From: Acidobacteriota bacterium | GTDB lineage: Bacteria > Acidobacteriota > Terriglobia > Bryobacterales > JACQDG01 | NCBI GenBank assembly: GCA_016201185.1 | Contig: JACQDG010000076.1 | Coordinates: 1-13,110, forward strand | Length of the DNA stretch: 13,110 nucleotides | Direction: 5' to 3' | Shown: piece after piece, positions 1-7,242 of the stretch | Layout of the letters: every line of letters starts with the position of its first letter | Position numbering within the stretch: the first letter of the stretch is position 1 | Program-made: the position numbers and the translations under genes | The notes under the pieces: generated by a model | The model's database searches: none | Seen by the model: the letters and a program-made list of their open reading frames with translations, nothing else | What the model was told of the DNA's origin: nothing

Positions 1-867
1 CGCGATCTCGCCGTCGTGGCGGTCGTGCCGGTCGAGCAGCATCCCGTAGTAGCTGCGGATCATCTCGTAGCGGTCCTGCTCCGTCGGCTGCTGGTAGTGG
101 CCGGTGGCGAGGTACTGCTCGATTTGCCGGAAAATCCAGGGGTTGGACGAGGCCGCCCGGCCGATCATGACGGCGTCGCAGCCGGTCTCGGCCACCATCC
201 GAGCGGCGTCTTCCGGCGTCACGACATCGCCGTTGCCGATCACCGGGATTTTGACGGCCGCTTTCACAGCAGCAATTTGTGTCCAGTCAGCCTGCCCGGA
301 GAATCCCTGCTCCCGGGTCCGCGGGTGCAGGGCCAGGGCCTCCACGCCACAGTCCTCCGCCAGCCGGGCCATGTCCGCCGCTACCATCTCGTTCTCATTC
401 CACCCGGAGCGAAACTTTATGGTGAAGGGAAGCCGTACGGCCGCCCGCACGGCCCGCAGGATGCGCTCCACCAGCGGCAGGTCGCGCAGCAGCCCCGATC
501 CGCCATTCGACCGCACAATCTTCTTCACCGGGCAGCCGAAGTTGATATCGACCACGTCGAAGCCCAGGTCCTCCACCACCCGGGCCGCATCCGCCATCAC
601 CTCCGGGTCGGAGCCGAACAGTTGGGCCGTGATGGGCCGCTCGTCGGGCTCGAAGTAAAGGTAGCGCAGCGTCTGGTTACGGCTCGCGCCATGCAGCACG
701 GCGCTTACCCCGTGGGAGCTGGTGAACTCGGTCATCAGCAGCCCGCAGCCGCCCAGCCCGCGGATGAAGCGGCGGAAGACGGTGTCGGTCACCCCGGCCA
801 TCGGCGCCAGTACCGTAGCGGGCCGCACGCACACGTTTCGAATCCGCAACTCGGCGGGAAACTTCAT
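1..867 (-). CDS. dusB: tRNA-dihydrouridine synthase, DusB type (3' end outside window)
   Basis: FMN-dependent enzyme that reduces uridine to dihydrouridine in tRNA, using NADPH, in the cytoplasm. The 289 visible codons contain the family landmarks in order: PMAGVTD (residues 22-28, FMN site), the catalytic cysteine C112 in NFGCPVKK, K151 in TIKFRSGW, H181 in HPRTREQGFSG, GNGD (211-214) and GRAASSNPWIF (236-246). The order and wording fit the DusB branch best, but I would not exclude a generic Dus assignment. Family members run to roughly 320-350 residues, so the C-terminal helical tRNA-binding domain lies partly beyond position 1. The ATG at 867-865 is preceded by GAAGG only about two bases away, a tight spacing. 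The gene begins 28 bases after the MFS gene ends, with no obvious terminator between, so it is probably the last visible member of the aroC-led unit. Confidence 0.9.
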   Translation of the reverse strand, partial: MKFPAELRIRNVCVRPATVLAPMAGVTDTVFRRFIRGLGGCGLLMTEFTSSHGVSAVLHGASRNQTLRYLYFEPDERPITAQLFGSDPEVMADAARVVEDLGFDVVDINFGCPVKKIVRSNGGSGLLRDLPLVERILRAVRAAVRLPFTIKFRSGWNENEMVAADMARLAEDCGVEALALHPRTREQGFSGQADWTQIAAVKAAVKIPVIGNGDVVTPEDAARMVAETGCDAVMIGRAASSNPWIFRQIEQYLATGHYQQPTEQDRYEMIRSYYGMLLDRHDRHDGEIA

Positions 868-895
868 ACCTTCGATTCTAGCAAAGGACGATAAT

Positions 896-2155
896 TCAGC
901 CGGCCGACACCCGCCGAACAAAGCGAGGATGATCCGCCGGCAGCTTGACCGCCAACAGGGATCCGACCAGCGGCAGCAGAATCACGCCCCACAGGGTCGC
1001 ATGAAGACCCACATGGTCGGCCACCCAGCCAAACAAGGGAATGAACATCAGGCCCGCCATACCCCAGGCAAAGCCCATCATCAGAGCCGAGACGGTGCCG
1101 GACTGGCTGGGCACCAGTTCCTGGGCCATGGTGACGTTCACCGGGATGGTGAACAGCAGAATTGACCCACCCACACCCAGCCCGGCGAGCGACGCCCAGC
1201 CCCGGCTAAGCAGGAACAATACCAGGAACGGCACCGAAGCCACCATGGAAAACACCACGATCCGCTTGCCGCCGAAGCGGTCCGCCAGGCTGCCTCCCAG
1301 GAACCCTACCACCGCCCCCACCAAAAGGAAAAAGCTAAGCACGTAGCTGGCGGACGAGATTGAAAAGCCGTGATGAAGGTGAAAATACAGGGGCAAAAAC
1401 TGGGTGAAAACAATCTGCACGATGGAGCGGATCACCACCAGGAAATAAAGCAGAAGCATCGGCTTCCACACCCGGCGGAAGGGCGCCAGGTCGAAATGCG
1501 GCCCGCCGGCGTGCTCGCGCCGCGGAGGCGGAGGCAGGGTGAAAGCCAGTACCACCGTGATGGCCAGGGCCGGCAGCGCTCCCCAGTAGGCTCTTTCAAT
1601 ACCCAGGCGGGAGGTCAGCAGCGAAAAGTACGCCGGCCCCGCCGACAGCCCGATGGTTCCCGCCGTGATGAAGATGGCCATGGCCAGCCCGCGGCGGTGC
1701 CGCCAGGAAGCGGCGGCGTGGGCCGTCCCCTGGGGATGGAAGGAGGCCACTCCCACCCCGCCCAGAAACACCAGCAACAGCAGCATGGGAAAACCCGTAG
1801 CAAGACCCAGGCTCGAGATGAAGATCCCCGCCACCATAGGGGCCAGGACCGTGAAGCCACGGAAGTGGAACCGGTCGGACAGGTAGCCGTAGAACGGCTG
1901 CATCACCGAGGAAGAGAAATACAGCACTCCACCCAGAATGCCGGCCTCAAACAGCGACAGCGAATAGCGGGTAATAAGAAGCGGCTGTAACGCTCCCAGG
2001 GCGGCTGAGTACATGTCAATGCAGAAATGGCCGACCGAGAGCAGCGCCAGCCTCTTATTGGCCCCAGGGGCCGGGGCCAGGGCGGGCGCCCGTGACGCCG
2101 CGATTTCTTGCGGCGCTTCCAGCGCCACGGCAGCCATTTCTGGCGGAGTTCTCAA
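896..2155 (-). CDS. MFS transporter, fosmidomycin-resistance (Fsr) type
   Basis: Major facilitator superfamily inner-membrane protein of about 420 residues with some 12 hydrophobic segments. The first membrane segment carries GHFCIDMYSAALGALQPLL, very like the opening of Fsr exporters (HF.vDlysg.lpal.p.l). An MFS motif-A-like loop, YGYLSDRFHFRG, follows, and the matching loop GGSLADRFGGKR is in the second half. Family members export drugs such as fosmidomycin; the substrate here is unknown. The reading frame is open up to a GTG at 2212, but that start would overlap the upstream gene by about 50 bases. I prefer the TTG at 2155-2153: AGAGGA lies a few bases upstream and the codon falls just after the upstream stop at 2164. 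An ATG at 2137 is the other option but lacks a ribosome site. The first 35 or so residues are Ala/Pro-rich and poorly conserved in look. The start is uncertain; the family is not. Confidence 0.88.
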   Translation of the reverse strand: MRTPPEMAAVALEAPQEIAASRAPALAPAPGANKRLALLSVGHFCIDMYSAALGALQPLLITRYSLSLFEAGILGGVLYFSSSVMQPFYGYLSDRFHFRGFTVLAPMVAGIFISSLGLATGFPMLLLLVFLGGVGVASFHPQGTAHAAASWRHRRGLAMAIFITAGTIGLSAGPAYFSLLTSRLGIERAYWGALPALAITVVLAFTLPPPPRREHAGGPHFDLAPFRRVWKPMLLLYFLVVIRSIVQIVFTQFLPLYFHLHHGFSISSASYVLSFFLLVGAVVGFLGGSLADRFGGKRIVVFSMVASVPFLVLFLLSRGWASLAGLGVGGSILLFTIPVNVTMAQELVPSQSGTVSALMMGFAWGMAGLMFIPLFGWVADHVGLHATLWGVILLPLVGSLLAVKLPADHPRFVRRVSAG

Positions 2156-2163
2156 TTTGTCCT

Positions 2164-2607
2164 CTATAACGGCCGGAAGAAGGCTACCGGCGAGATGGTC
2201 GTAACCTTCCACCGTTTCCCGAAGCGCTCAATCCGACAGTTTACTACCTGGTGCCGGGTTTCCGCCGGCCTTTCGCGGCTTTGAGGCCGCATCTCGAGCA
2301 GCCAGTCGAGCTTCAGCTCATAGCTCTCGCCGTTGCGGCTCTGCTCGAGCACGCCGACCGACGAGCCGATTTCGTCCTGGGCCGTCAGCGCCACGACATT
2401 GTCCTCGAGCGCCGCATACTCCGGACAGCGGCTCCGATCGATCAGCGACAGAAAGCGGGCCGCGTTGCCCTGCTCGAGCGCCGTGCTTAGGCTCAGCAGC
2501 AACTCCGAGATCTGCTCCGCCCCGGACTTGCCGGCCGCTCCCAGGGCCGCGGCACACCCCATCCAGAGGCACGCGTCGAAGAAAGTCCTACGTCCGATAG
2601 CTGGCAT
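2164..2607 (-). CDS. small exported protein, possibly NTF2-like fold
   Basis: 147 residues, function not recognised. The N-terminus has GRRTFF followed by a hydrophobic stretch (DACLWMGCAAALGAAG) and then a polar region. This looks like a signal peptide and resembles a Tat signal, although the twin-arginine motif is not perfect and no convincing lipobox is present. The mature part starts with a helix (SELLLSLSTALEQGNAARFL), and ends in alternating strands with ERFGKRWKVTTISPVAFFRP. That layout, with a conserved-looking W and a final FF-P, is typical of NTF2/SnoaL-like domains; this is inference from pattern only. The ATG lies inside the end of argJ (20-base overlap) and has no Shine-Dalgarno sequence, so translation is probably coupled to argJ. 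The MFS gene follows within about ten bases. The protein may act outside the cytoplasm, but nothing links it to arginine synthesis except position. Confidence 0.72.
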   Translation of the reverse strand: MPAIGRRTFFDACLWMGCAAALGAAGKSGAEQISELLLSLSTALEQGNAARFLSLIDRSRCPEYAALEDNVVALTAQDEIGSSVGVLEQSRNGESYELKLDWLLEMRPQSRERPAETRHQVVNCRIERFGKRWKVTTISPVAFFRPL

Positions 2608-3766
2608 TGATGCGGATGTAGTCTTCTGTCATGTCGCAGGTCCAGAAACGGGCTCGGCCCTGTCCCCTGCCGCGAATCACCAGCCGGACAGTAGACTCCG
2701 GGGCCTCGAGCGACCGCTGCACGTCGCTTTCGGAAAACTTGACGTCTTTCCCACGGCGGCACACTGGAATTCCGTTCAGCTCGATGTCCATCTTGCCGGG
2801 ATCGAAGCTCACCCCGGCATTGCCCGCCGCAGAAAGGAAGCGGCCCCAGTTGGGGTCGGCGCCGGCCAGCGCCGTCTTCACCAGCGGCGAGTTGGCTATG
2901 GAGCGGGCGATCCGGGCGGCCGCCGCATCGCTGGAAGCGCCCTCGACCATGATCGTCAGCAGTTTCCGCGCCCCTTCCCCGTCCCGGACGATGGCCACAG
3001 CCAACTGCCCGGCCACCTCCGCCAGGGCCGCCTGAACCTTTTTCCTCTCAGCGCCGGCCAGACGGACGCCCGAGGCGCCGTTAGCCAGCAAGTACACAGT
3101 GTCGTTGGTCGAGGTATCCCCGTCCACCGAGATGCGGTTGAAGCTCGTCTCCACGGCTGCGGCCAGCATCGGCCGGAGCTCGGCCGGGGTTAACGCGGCA
3201 TCCGTGAAAATAAACCCCAGCATGGTGGCCATGCGCGGATGGATCATGCCCGCGCCCTTGGCCATGCCGACGACGCGCACCGTCCCGGACTTCAGCCGCA
3301 CTGCAGCACTGGCCGTCTTGGGGCGTGTGTCCGTCGTAAGGATCGCCCGCGATGCAACATCAAAATTTTCCGGGGCTAACGCCGCTGCCAGCCGGGGCAG
3401 GGCCTCCAGGATCGGTCTTGCATTGAGCGGCACGCCGATCACCCCGGTCGAGGCAAGCAGCACCTCCGGTTCTCGTATGCCCAGCGCCGCGGCCGCTGCC
3501 CGGGCTGTCGCCCGCGCCACTCGCTCTCCGCTCCCCGTGGCGCAATTGGCATTGCCGGCGTTAGCCACGACAGCCCGGCAGTAACCGCGCGTCTGAGCCA
3601 GATATTTAGCGGAGACAAGCAGTGGAGCGGCCTTCACCAGATTGGCGGTGAACACGGCTGCCGCCGCCGCCCTCCGGTCGGAGACCATCAGCGCCAGATC
3701 TTCCCTGGCAACTTTACGGATCCCGGCGTAAGTAGCGGCGAAACGAAATCCCAGCGGCGGCGTCAA
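2588..3766 (-). CDS. argJ: arginine biosynthesis protein ArgJ (ornithine/glutamate N-acetyltransferase)
   Basis: ArgJ moves the acetyl group from N-acetylornithine to glutamate, recycling it in arginine synthesis; bifunctional forms also use acetyl-CoA for the first step. The 392-residue length is normal. Visible motifs are VVANAGNANCATG (67-78), ASTGVIG (105-111, oxyanion site), the self-cleavage motif KGAGMIHPRMATMLG (170-184) with catalytic Thr181, SVDGDTSTNDT (213-223) and GADPNWGR (302-309). The proprotein is expected to cut itself before Thr181 into alpha and beta chains. The start is a TTG at 3766-3764, overlapping the fmt stop (TTGA). A long purine-rich ribosome site, GGAGGAGAG, lies at 3780-3772 inside fmt and strongly supports this unusual start. 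No other arginine genes are nearby. Whether it has the acetyl-CoA-dependent activity cannot be told from sequence by eye. Confidence 0.96.
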   Translation of the reverse strand: MTPPLGFRFAATYAGIRKVAREDLALMVSDRRAAAAAVFTANLVKAAPLLVSAKYLAQTRGYCRAVVANAGNANCATGSGERVARATARAAAAALGIREPEVLLASTGVIGVPLNARPILEALPRLAAALAPENFDVASRAILTTDTRPKTASAAVRLKSGTVRVVGMAKGAGMIHPRMATMLGFIFTDAALTPAELRPMLAAAVETSFNRISVDGDTSTNDTVYLLANGASGVRLAGAERKKVQAALAEVAGQLAVAIVRDGEGARKLLTIMVEGASSDAAAARIARSIANSPLVKTALAGADPNWGRFLSAAGNAGVSFDPGKMDIELNGIPVCRRGKDVKFSESDVQRSLEAPESTVRLVIRGRGQGRARFWTCDMTEDYIRINASYRT

Positions 3767-4713
3767 CGGTTCTCTCCTCCCAGCACGTCTTTCGATGTCG
3801 GCCTGTGGCCGTTAATGAACTCCTGGGCCGTCAGCCGCTTCTTGCCCTCCGGCTGCAGCTCCACAAGCTCCAGCCAGCCTTCGCCGCAGGCCACGCGGAG
3901 CGAGTGCCGGTCCACGTCCAGGGCGCCGGGCCGCACCGCCCGGGATGAAGTCCCGCTTCCTTCCACCACCCGCACCTTCCGCAGGTGGAGCAAATGGCCG
4001 CGGAAGGTGGTATAAACGCCCGGCCACGGATCGAAAGCCCGGACCCGGTTGGCGATCTGCCGCGCGCCCATCGCCCAGTCCGCCCGGCCGTCTTCTTTCT
4101 TGATCAGCGGCGCATGGCTGGCCTGGGTCGGATCCTGCTTCCGGGGCGTAATGGCGCCCCGTTCCAGGCACCGCAGGGTCTCGATGAGCAACGCCGCGCC
4201 TTCCTTGGCCAGCCGCGCGCTCAGCTCCGGCGCCGTTTCCTCCGGCCCGATCGGGCACTCGCGCTGGAGCAGGATATCGCCCGTATCCAGACCCGCCTCG
4301 ATGCGCATGGTGGTGATCCCGGTGACCGTCTCGCCATTCGCGATGGCCCACTGGATCGGCGCCGCTCCCCGATACTTCGGCAGCAGCGAGGCGTGGACGT
4401 TGATCGTCCCGAGCGGCGGCGAATCAAAAACCGCCCGCGGAATGATCTGCCCGTACCCGACCACGACGATCACATCCGGCCCCAGCCGCCGGACGTATTC
4501 CACCGCCTCCGGGTCTTTGATCTTGAGCGGCTGGAAAACCGCGAGGCCGCGCTCGACAGCCAGGCGCTTCACCGGGGAGGCCACCGGCTGCTGGCCACGC
4601 CCCGCCGGACGGTCCGGCTGGGTGACCACCCCCGCGACCTCCACCCCTGCTTCGAGCAGGGCCTCCAGCGTGGGAACCGCAAACGCCGGGGTGCCCATGA
4701 ACAGCGCCTTCAC
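3763..4713 (-). CDS. fmt: methionyl-tRNA formyltransferase
   Basis: Adds a formyl group from 10-formyltetrahydrofolate to Met-tRNAfMet for translation initiation. The 316-residue length is normal. The N-terminal formyltransferase domain opens with FMGTPAFAVPTLEALL, followed by VTQPDRPAGRGQQ. The catalytic triad is present: N105 and H107 in INVHASLLPKYRGAAPIQWA, and D143 in GLDTGDILL. The C-terminal tRNA-binding domain is recognisable by RAFDPWPGVYT and by the late LQPEGKKRLTAQEFINGHR. Translation starts at a GTG (4713-4711). The next ATG (4698) would cut off the first beta strand that the family always has, so GTG is the right start. The gene lies 43 bases after def, the classical def-fmt pair, and its stop overlaps the argJ start. 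Confidence 0.96.
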   Translation of the reverse strand: MKALFMGTPAFAVPTLEALLEAGVEVAGVVTQPDRPAGRGQQPVASPVKRLAVERGLAVFQPLKIKDPEAVEYVRRLGPDVIVVVGYGQIIPRAVFDSPPLGTINVHASLLPKYRGAAPIQWAIANGETVTGITTMRIEAGLDTGDILLQRECPIGPEETAPELSARLAKEGAALLIETLRCLERGAITPRKQDPTQASHAPLIKKEDGRADWAMGARQIANRVRAFDPWPGVYTTFRGHLLHLRKVRVVEGSGTSSRAVRPGALDVDRHSLRVACGEGWLELVELQPEGKKRLTAQEFINGHRPTSKDVLGGENR

Positions 4714-4756
4714 CGGCCACCGACCCCCGGCCCGGCTGTGCAGGCCGTGAATCTCT

Positions 4757-5269
4757 TTACCATTCCCCCTGCTTCACCAGCCGGCGAATCTTGCGCTTGA
4801 TCAGGTCGCGCTTCAGCGTGCTGATGTAACTAATATAGAGCCGTCCGTTAAGATGATCCGTCTCGTGCAAGAAGGCCCGCGCCAGCAGCTCCTCGCCGGT
4901 CGTCTCGAAAGTCTTGCCCCTGGCGTCCTGTGTGCGGACGGTCACCCGCAGCGGCCGCCGCACGTCCTCGCGAAACCCCGGCAGGCTCAGGCACCCCTCT
5001 TCGCCGTTCTGCTTGCCCTCGGTGTGGATAATCTCCGGGTTGATGAGAACAATTTTGTCCTCCTCGTGTTCTCCGAGCGAGGTGTCGATGACGGCGATGC
5101 GCTTCGAAATGCCGATCTGCGGCGCCGCCAAGCCCACGCCCTTGGCCGCGTACATCGATTCGAACATGTCGTCGATCAGCTTCGAGAGCTCCGGCGTGTC
5201 GAACTCGGTGATGGTCTGGGCCTTCTTTTCGAGCACGGGGTTGCCGTATTTGACGATCGGGTAAACCAT
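4757..5269 (-). CDS. def: peptide deformylase
   Basis: Metalloenzyme that removes the N-formyl group from new proteins. All three family motifs are present in the 170-residue product: GVGLAAPQIG (44-53), EGCLSLPG (91-98, metal ligand Cys93) and HETDHLNG (135-142, metal ligands His135 and His139, catalytic Glu136). The basic C-terminal helix (LKRDLIKRKIRRLVKQ) resembles those thought to help deformylases bind the ribosome. The start ATG shares one base with the aroC stop (TGATG), so translation is likely coupled; no strong ribosome site is visible ahead of it. fmt follows, giving the usual formylation/deformylation pair. Confidence 0.97.
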   Translation of the reverse strand: MVYPIVKYGNPVLEKKAQTITEFDTPELSKLIDDMFESMYAAKGVGLAAPQIGISKRIAVIDTSLGEHEEDKIVLINPEIIHTEGKQNGEEGCLSLPGFREDVRRPLRVTVRTQDARGKTFETTGEELLARAFLHETDHLNGRLYISYISTLKRDLIKRKIRRLVKQGEW

Positions 5270-6441
5270 CAGAAATTTCTCAACTGTTCCCGGTAGCCTT
5301 CAAAATTCCTCTTCATCTCGGCCAGCGAGTCCCCGCCGAATTTTTCGACCACCGCCGCAGCGAGCGTCAGGGCTACCATGGCCTCGCCGATAACGGCGGC
5401 CGCCGGCAGCACGCAGACGTCCGAGCGCTCGTAGGCGGCGAGCGACGTTTCCCGCGTGCGCAAGTCCACGGACTGGAGCGGCTTGCGCAGCGTCGAGAGG
5501 GGCTTCAAATACCCGCGGACGACCACGTCTTCTCCGTTCGTCATGCCGCCCTCGAGCCCGCCGGCCCGGTTCGAGGAACGGGTGAAGCGGCGCTGCTTGC
5601 GGTCGTACCCGATCGGGTCCTGGACGCTCGAGCCGAAGCTGACGGCGTTCTCAACCCCTCCTCCGATCTCGACAGCCTTCACCGCCTGCATGGACATGAT
5701 CGCCTGCGCCAGTTTCCCGTCGAGCCGCAAGTCCCAGGTGGTGTAAGTGCCCAGCCCCGGAGGCACATGGTGCGCCACGACCTCGAAAATACCGCCCACG
5801 GTGTCGCCCGTGCGGTAGGCCTCATCCACCACGGCTTTCATGCGCTGCTCGGCCTCCGCGTCCACCGAGCTCAACAGGACTTCGGGCTTGCTCTCGAGCG
5901 CCAGAATCTCTTCCCACGCCGCTGTGCGCCCCAGGTGCGCGCTGCCCACCGCGATCACATGACCCAGCACTGGCATGCCGAACTCCTGGAGCAGCAGTTT
6001 GGCAAGCGCCCCAGCTGCCACCCGGGCCGCCGTCTCCCGCGCACTGGCCCGCTCCAGTACGTAGCGCGCTTCCGGGAAATTATGTTTCAGGGACCCGGCC
6101 AGGTCCGCATGCCCCGGGCGCAGCCGGTGTAGCGGCTTGGCTTTCTCCGCGCTGCCCGGGTAATCCTCCACGGGCAGGGCTTCCCTCCAGTTCTGCCAGT
6201 CCCGGTTGCGGAGGATCAGCGCGACCGGCGAGCCGATGGTCTTCGAGTGCCGGACGCCCGAAACAATCTCGATCCGGTCTGTTTCAATCTTCATCCGCCC
6301 GCCGCGCCCGTACCCCTGTTGCCGCCGCCAGAGCTGCCGGTTGATGAATTCCATGGAAACCGGCACACCGGCCGGCAGCCCGGTCACCGTGGCGACCAGG
6401 CACTCTCCGTGAGATTCTCCAGCGGTTTCAAAGCGCAGCAT
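5269..6441 (-). CDS. aroC: chorismate synthase
   Basis: Last step of the shikimate pathway: converts 5-enolpyruvylshikimate 3-phosphate to chorismate with reduced FMN as catalyst. The 390-residue length matches the longer bacterial form. Motifs: GESHG (8-12, with His11), QQGYGRGGRM (41-50), RPGHADLAG with His111, RASARETAAR (131-140), the signature EIGGGVENAVSFGSS, SNRAGGLEGGMTNGE, and the late DLRTRE...ERSDVCVLPAAAVIGEAM segment. The ATG at 6441 gives the canonical N-terminus (LRFETAGESHG); there is no clear Shine-Dalgarno sequence. It is the first gene of the tight minus-strand array and overlaps def by one base. Placing aroC directly ahead of def-fmt is not the common arrangement known to me. 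Confidence 0.97.
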   Translation of the reverse strand: MLRFETAGESHGECLVATVTGLPAGVPVSMEFINRQLWRRQQGYGRGGRMKIETDRIEIVSGVRHSKTIGSPVALILRNRDWQNWREALPVEDYPGSAEKAKPLHRLRPGHADLAGSLKHNFPEARYVLERASARETAARVAAGALAKLLLQEFGMPVLGHVIAVGSAHLGRTAAWEEILALESKPEVLLSSVDAEAEQRMKAVVDEAYRTGDTVGGIFEVVAHHVPPGLGTYTTWDLRLDGKLAQAIMSMQAVKAVEIGGGVENAVSFGSSVQDPIGYDRKQRRFTRSSNRAGGLEGGMTNGEDVVVRGYLKPLSTLRKPLQSVDLRTRETSLAAYERSDVCVLPAAAVIGEAMVALTLAAAVVEKFGGDSLAEMKRNFEGYREQLRNF

Positions 6442-6460
6442 ACGCGCGTCGGGGTGTGGC

Positions 6461-6473
6461 TGAAATCATCATA
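6461..6473 (-). promoter_or_regulatory. candidate -10 region for the aroC-led transcription unit
   Basis: The 51 bases between the terminator of the CBS-ACT gene and the aroC ATG are the only AT-rich spot in the neighbourhood. On the minus strand they contain TATTATGATGATT, with TATGAT (6473-6468) or the overlapping TATTAT as a possible -10 box. A TTTCGC at suitable distance (16 bases upstream) is a poor -35 box. The position between a terminator and a seven-gene array is the main support. Confidence 0.35.
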
Positions 6474-6490
6474 ATAGCGGAGGGGCTGGG

Positions 6491-6514
6491 CGAAAGAAAA
6501 GACGAGCCGTCGTC
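6491..6514 (-). terminator. rho-independent terminator of the CBS-ACT gene
   Basis: On the minus strand, GACGA-CGGC-TCGTC forms a perfect 5-bp stem with a four-base loop and is followed at once by TTTTCTTT. The first arm starts inside the TGA stop codon of the CBS-ACT gene (6515-6513). The stem is short, but the T-tract and placement are right. It would separate this gene from aroC downstream. Confidence 0.6.
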
Positions 6515-7193
6515 AGATTCGCACCACCGTCGTGCCCGGATAGGCGTCGCTCAGGCGGCCCACGATGTGGTGCGCCTGGTCGCCTGAAATCTTCAGGATC
6601 AGCTCGCGGTAGCCGGCGCGCACGCCCTGGTAAGAGGTCACAATGGAGATGATTTTGCCGCCCTCGGCGCGCACCACGTCGGTGACCTCCTTGATCGAGC
6701 CCGGCTTGTCCTCGATCTCCAGGCTGATCCGCACCCCGGGGAAGCGCGCGCCCGTCATGGCAATCATGGCCTCAAAAACGTCGTCCTCGGTGATGATGCC
6801 GACGAGCGTCCCCGCCTCGTTCGCTACCGGCAGGCAGCCGAAGTGGTTGTCGTGCAACTTCACCGCCGCCGCTTCCACCGGCTGGTCCGGCCCGATCGTC
6901 ACCGGCTGGGGCGTCATCACCTCGCCGGCCGTCACGCTCTGCGCCTCGCGCAGCATCTGGTCGTCCAGGGGTTTTAGCGGCAGAGTCAGGGCGCGGAGGT
7001 CCTTCTCGCTGAGGATACCCACCAGGCGCCCGGCGTCCATCACCGGCAGCCGCTTGATGCCGTTCTCCCCCAGCAATCGAACCGCCTCCGCCACCGGCTG
7101 CCCGGCTTCCACCGTGATGACCGGCGTCGACATCCAGTTCTGGACCAGCATCCGCCCGCCGGGACGGGTCAAGCCAATGCGCCTGAATTTCAT
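6513..7193 (-). CDS. CBS-pair and ACT domain protein (AcuB-like)
   Basis: About 226 residues with two CBS domains followed by an ACT domain. CBS1 (about residues 20-70) starts with NWMSTPVITVEAGQPVAEAV and contains GIKRLPVMD and LVGILSEKDL. CBS2 (about 83-140) has VMTPQPVTIGPDQPVEAAA and GCLPVANEAGTLVGIITEDDV. The ACT part (about 145-226) begins GVRISLEIEDKPGSIKEVTDVV. CBS pairs usually bind adenine nucleotides and ACT domains usually bind amino acids or other small ligands, so this is probably a cytoplasmic metabolite sensor; the partner is unknown. I chose the ATG at 7193 because AGGA lies five bases upstream (AGGAATGAG). Homologues often begin at the equivalent of the internal ATG at 7151 (MLVQNWM), which has a poorer GGCGG site. 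The frame stays open to 7460, but that extension runs through pyrR and is not coding. The gene is divergent from pyrR. Confidence 0.85.
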   Translation of the reverse strand: MKFRRIGLTRPGGRMLVQNWMSTPVITVEAGQPVAEAVRLLGENGIKRLPVMDAGRLVGILSEKDLRALTLPLKPLDDQMLREAQSVTAGEVMTPQPVTIGPDQPVEAAAVKLHDNHFGCLPVANEAGTLVGIITEDDVFEAMIAMTGARFPGVRISLEIEDKPGSIKEVTDVVRAEGGKIISIVTSYQGVRAGYRELILKISGDQAHHIVGRLSDAYPGTTVVRI

Positions 7194-7242
7194 CTCATTC
7201 CTATGGTATCGTAGACCGTGAACTTCCCCGAAAGTTTCCGCG
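7194..7242. promoter_or_regulatory. divergent intergenic region between the CBS-ACT gene and pyrR
   Basis: The 49 bases between the two divergent starts must serve both genes or overlap their promoters. On the plus strand CTATGGTATCGTAGACC offers TATGGT or TATCGT as weak -10 boxes; on the minus strand TACGAT and TACCAT are the equivalents. No convincing -35 box is visible on either strand. GGTATCGTAGACC (7205-7217) is an imperfect palindrome that could be an operator. The leader is too short for a classical PyrR-controlled anti-terminator/terminator pair, and I see no such stem-loops. Confidence 0.35.

Noticed and set aside
16..2212. Plus-strand open frames opposite dusB and the MFS gene
   Set aside because: Low-complexity Arg/Pro/Gln/His-rich translations with no family resemblance; the opposite strand carries clear conserved proteins.
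7194..7242. PyrR-controlled attenuator upstream of pyrR
   Set aside because: The gap is too short for the anti-anti-terminator, anti-terminator and terminator hairpins, and no T-tract is present.
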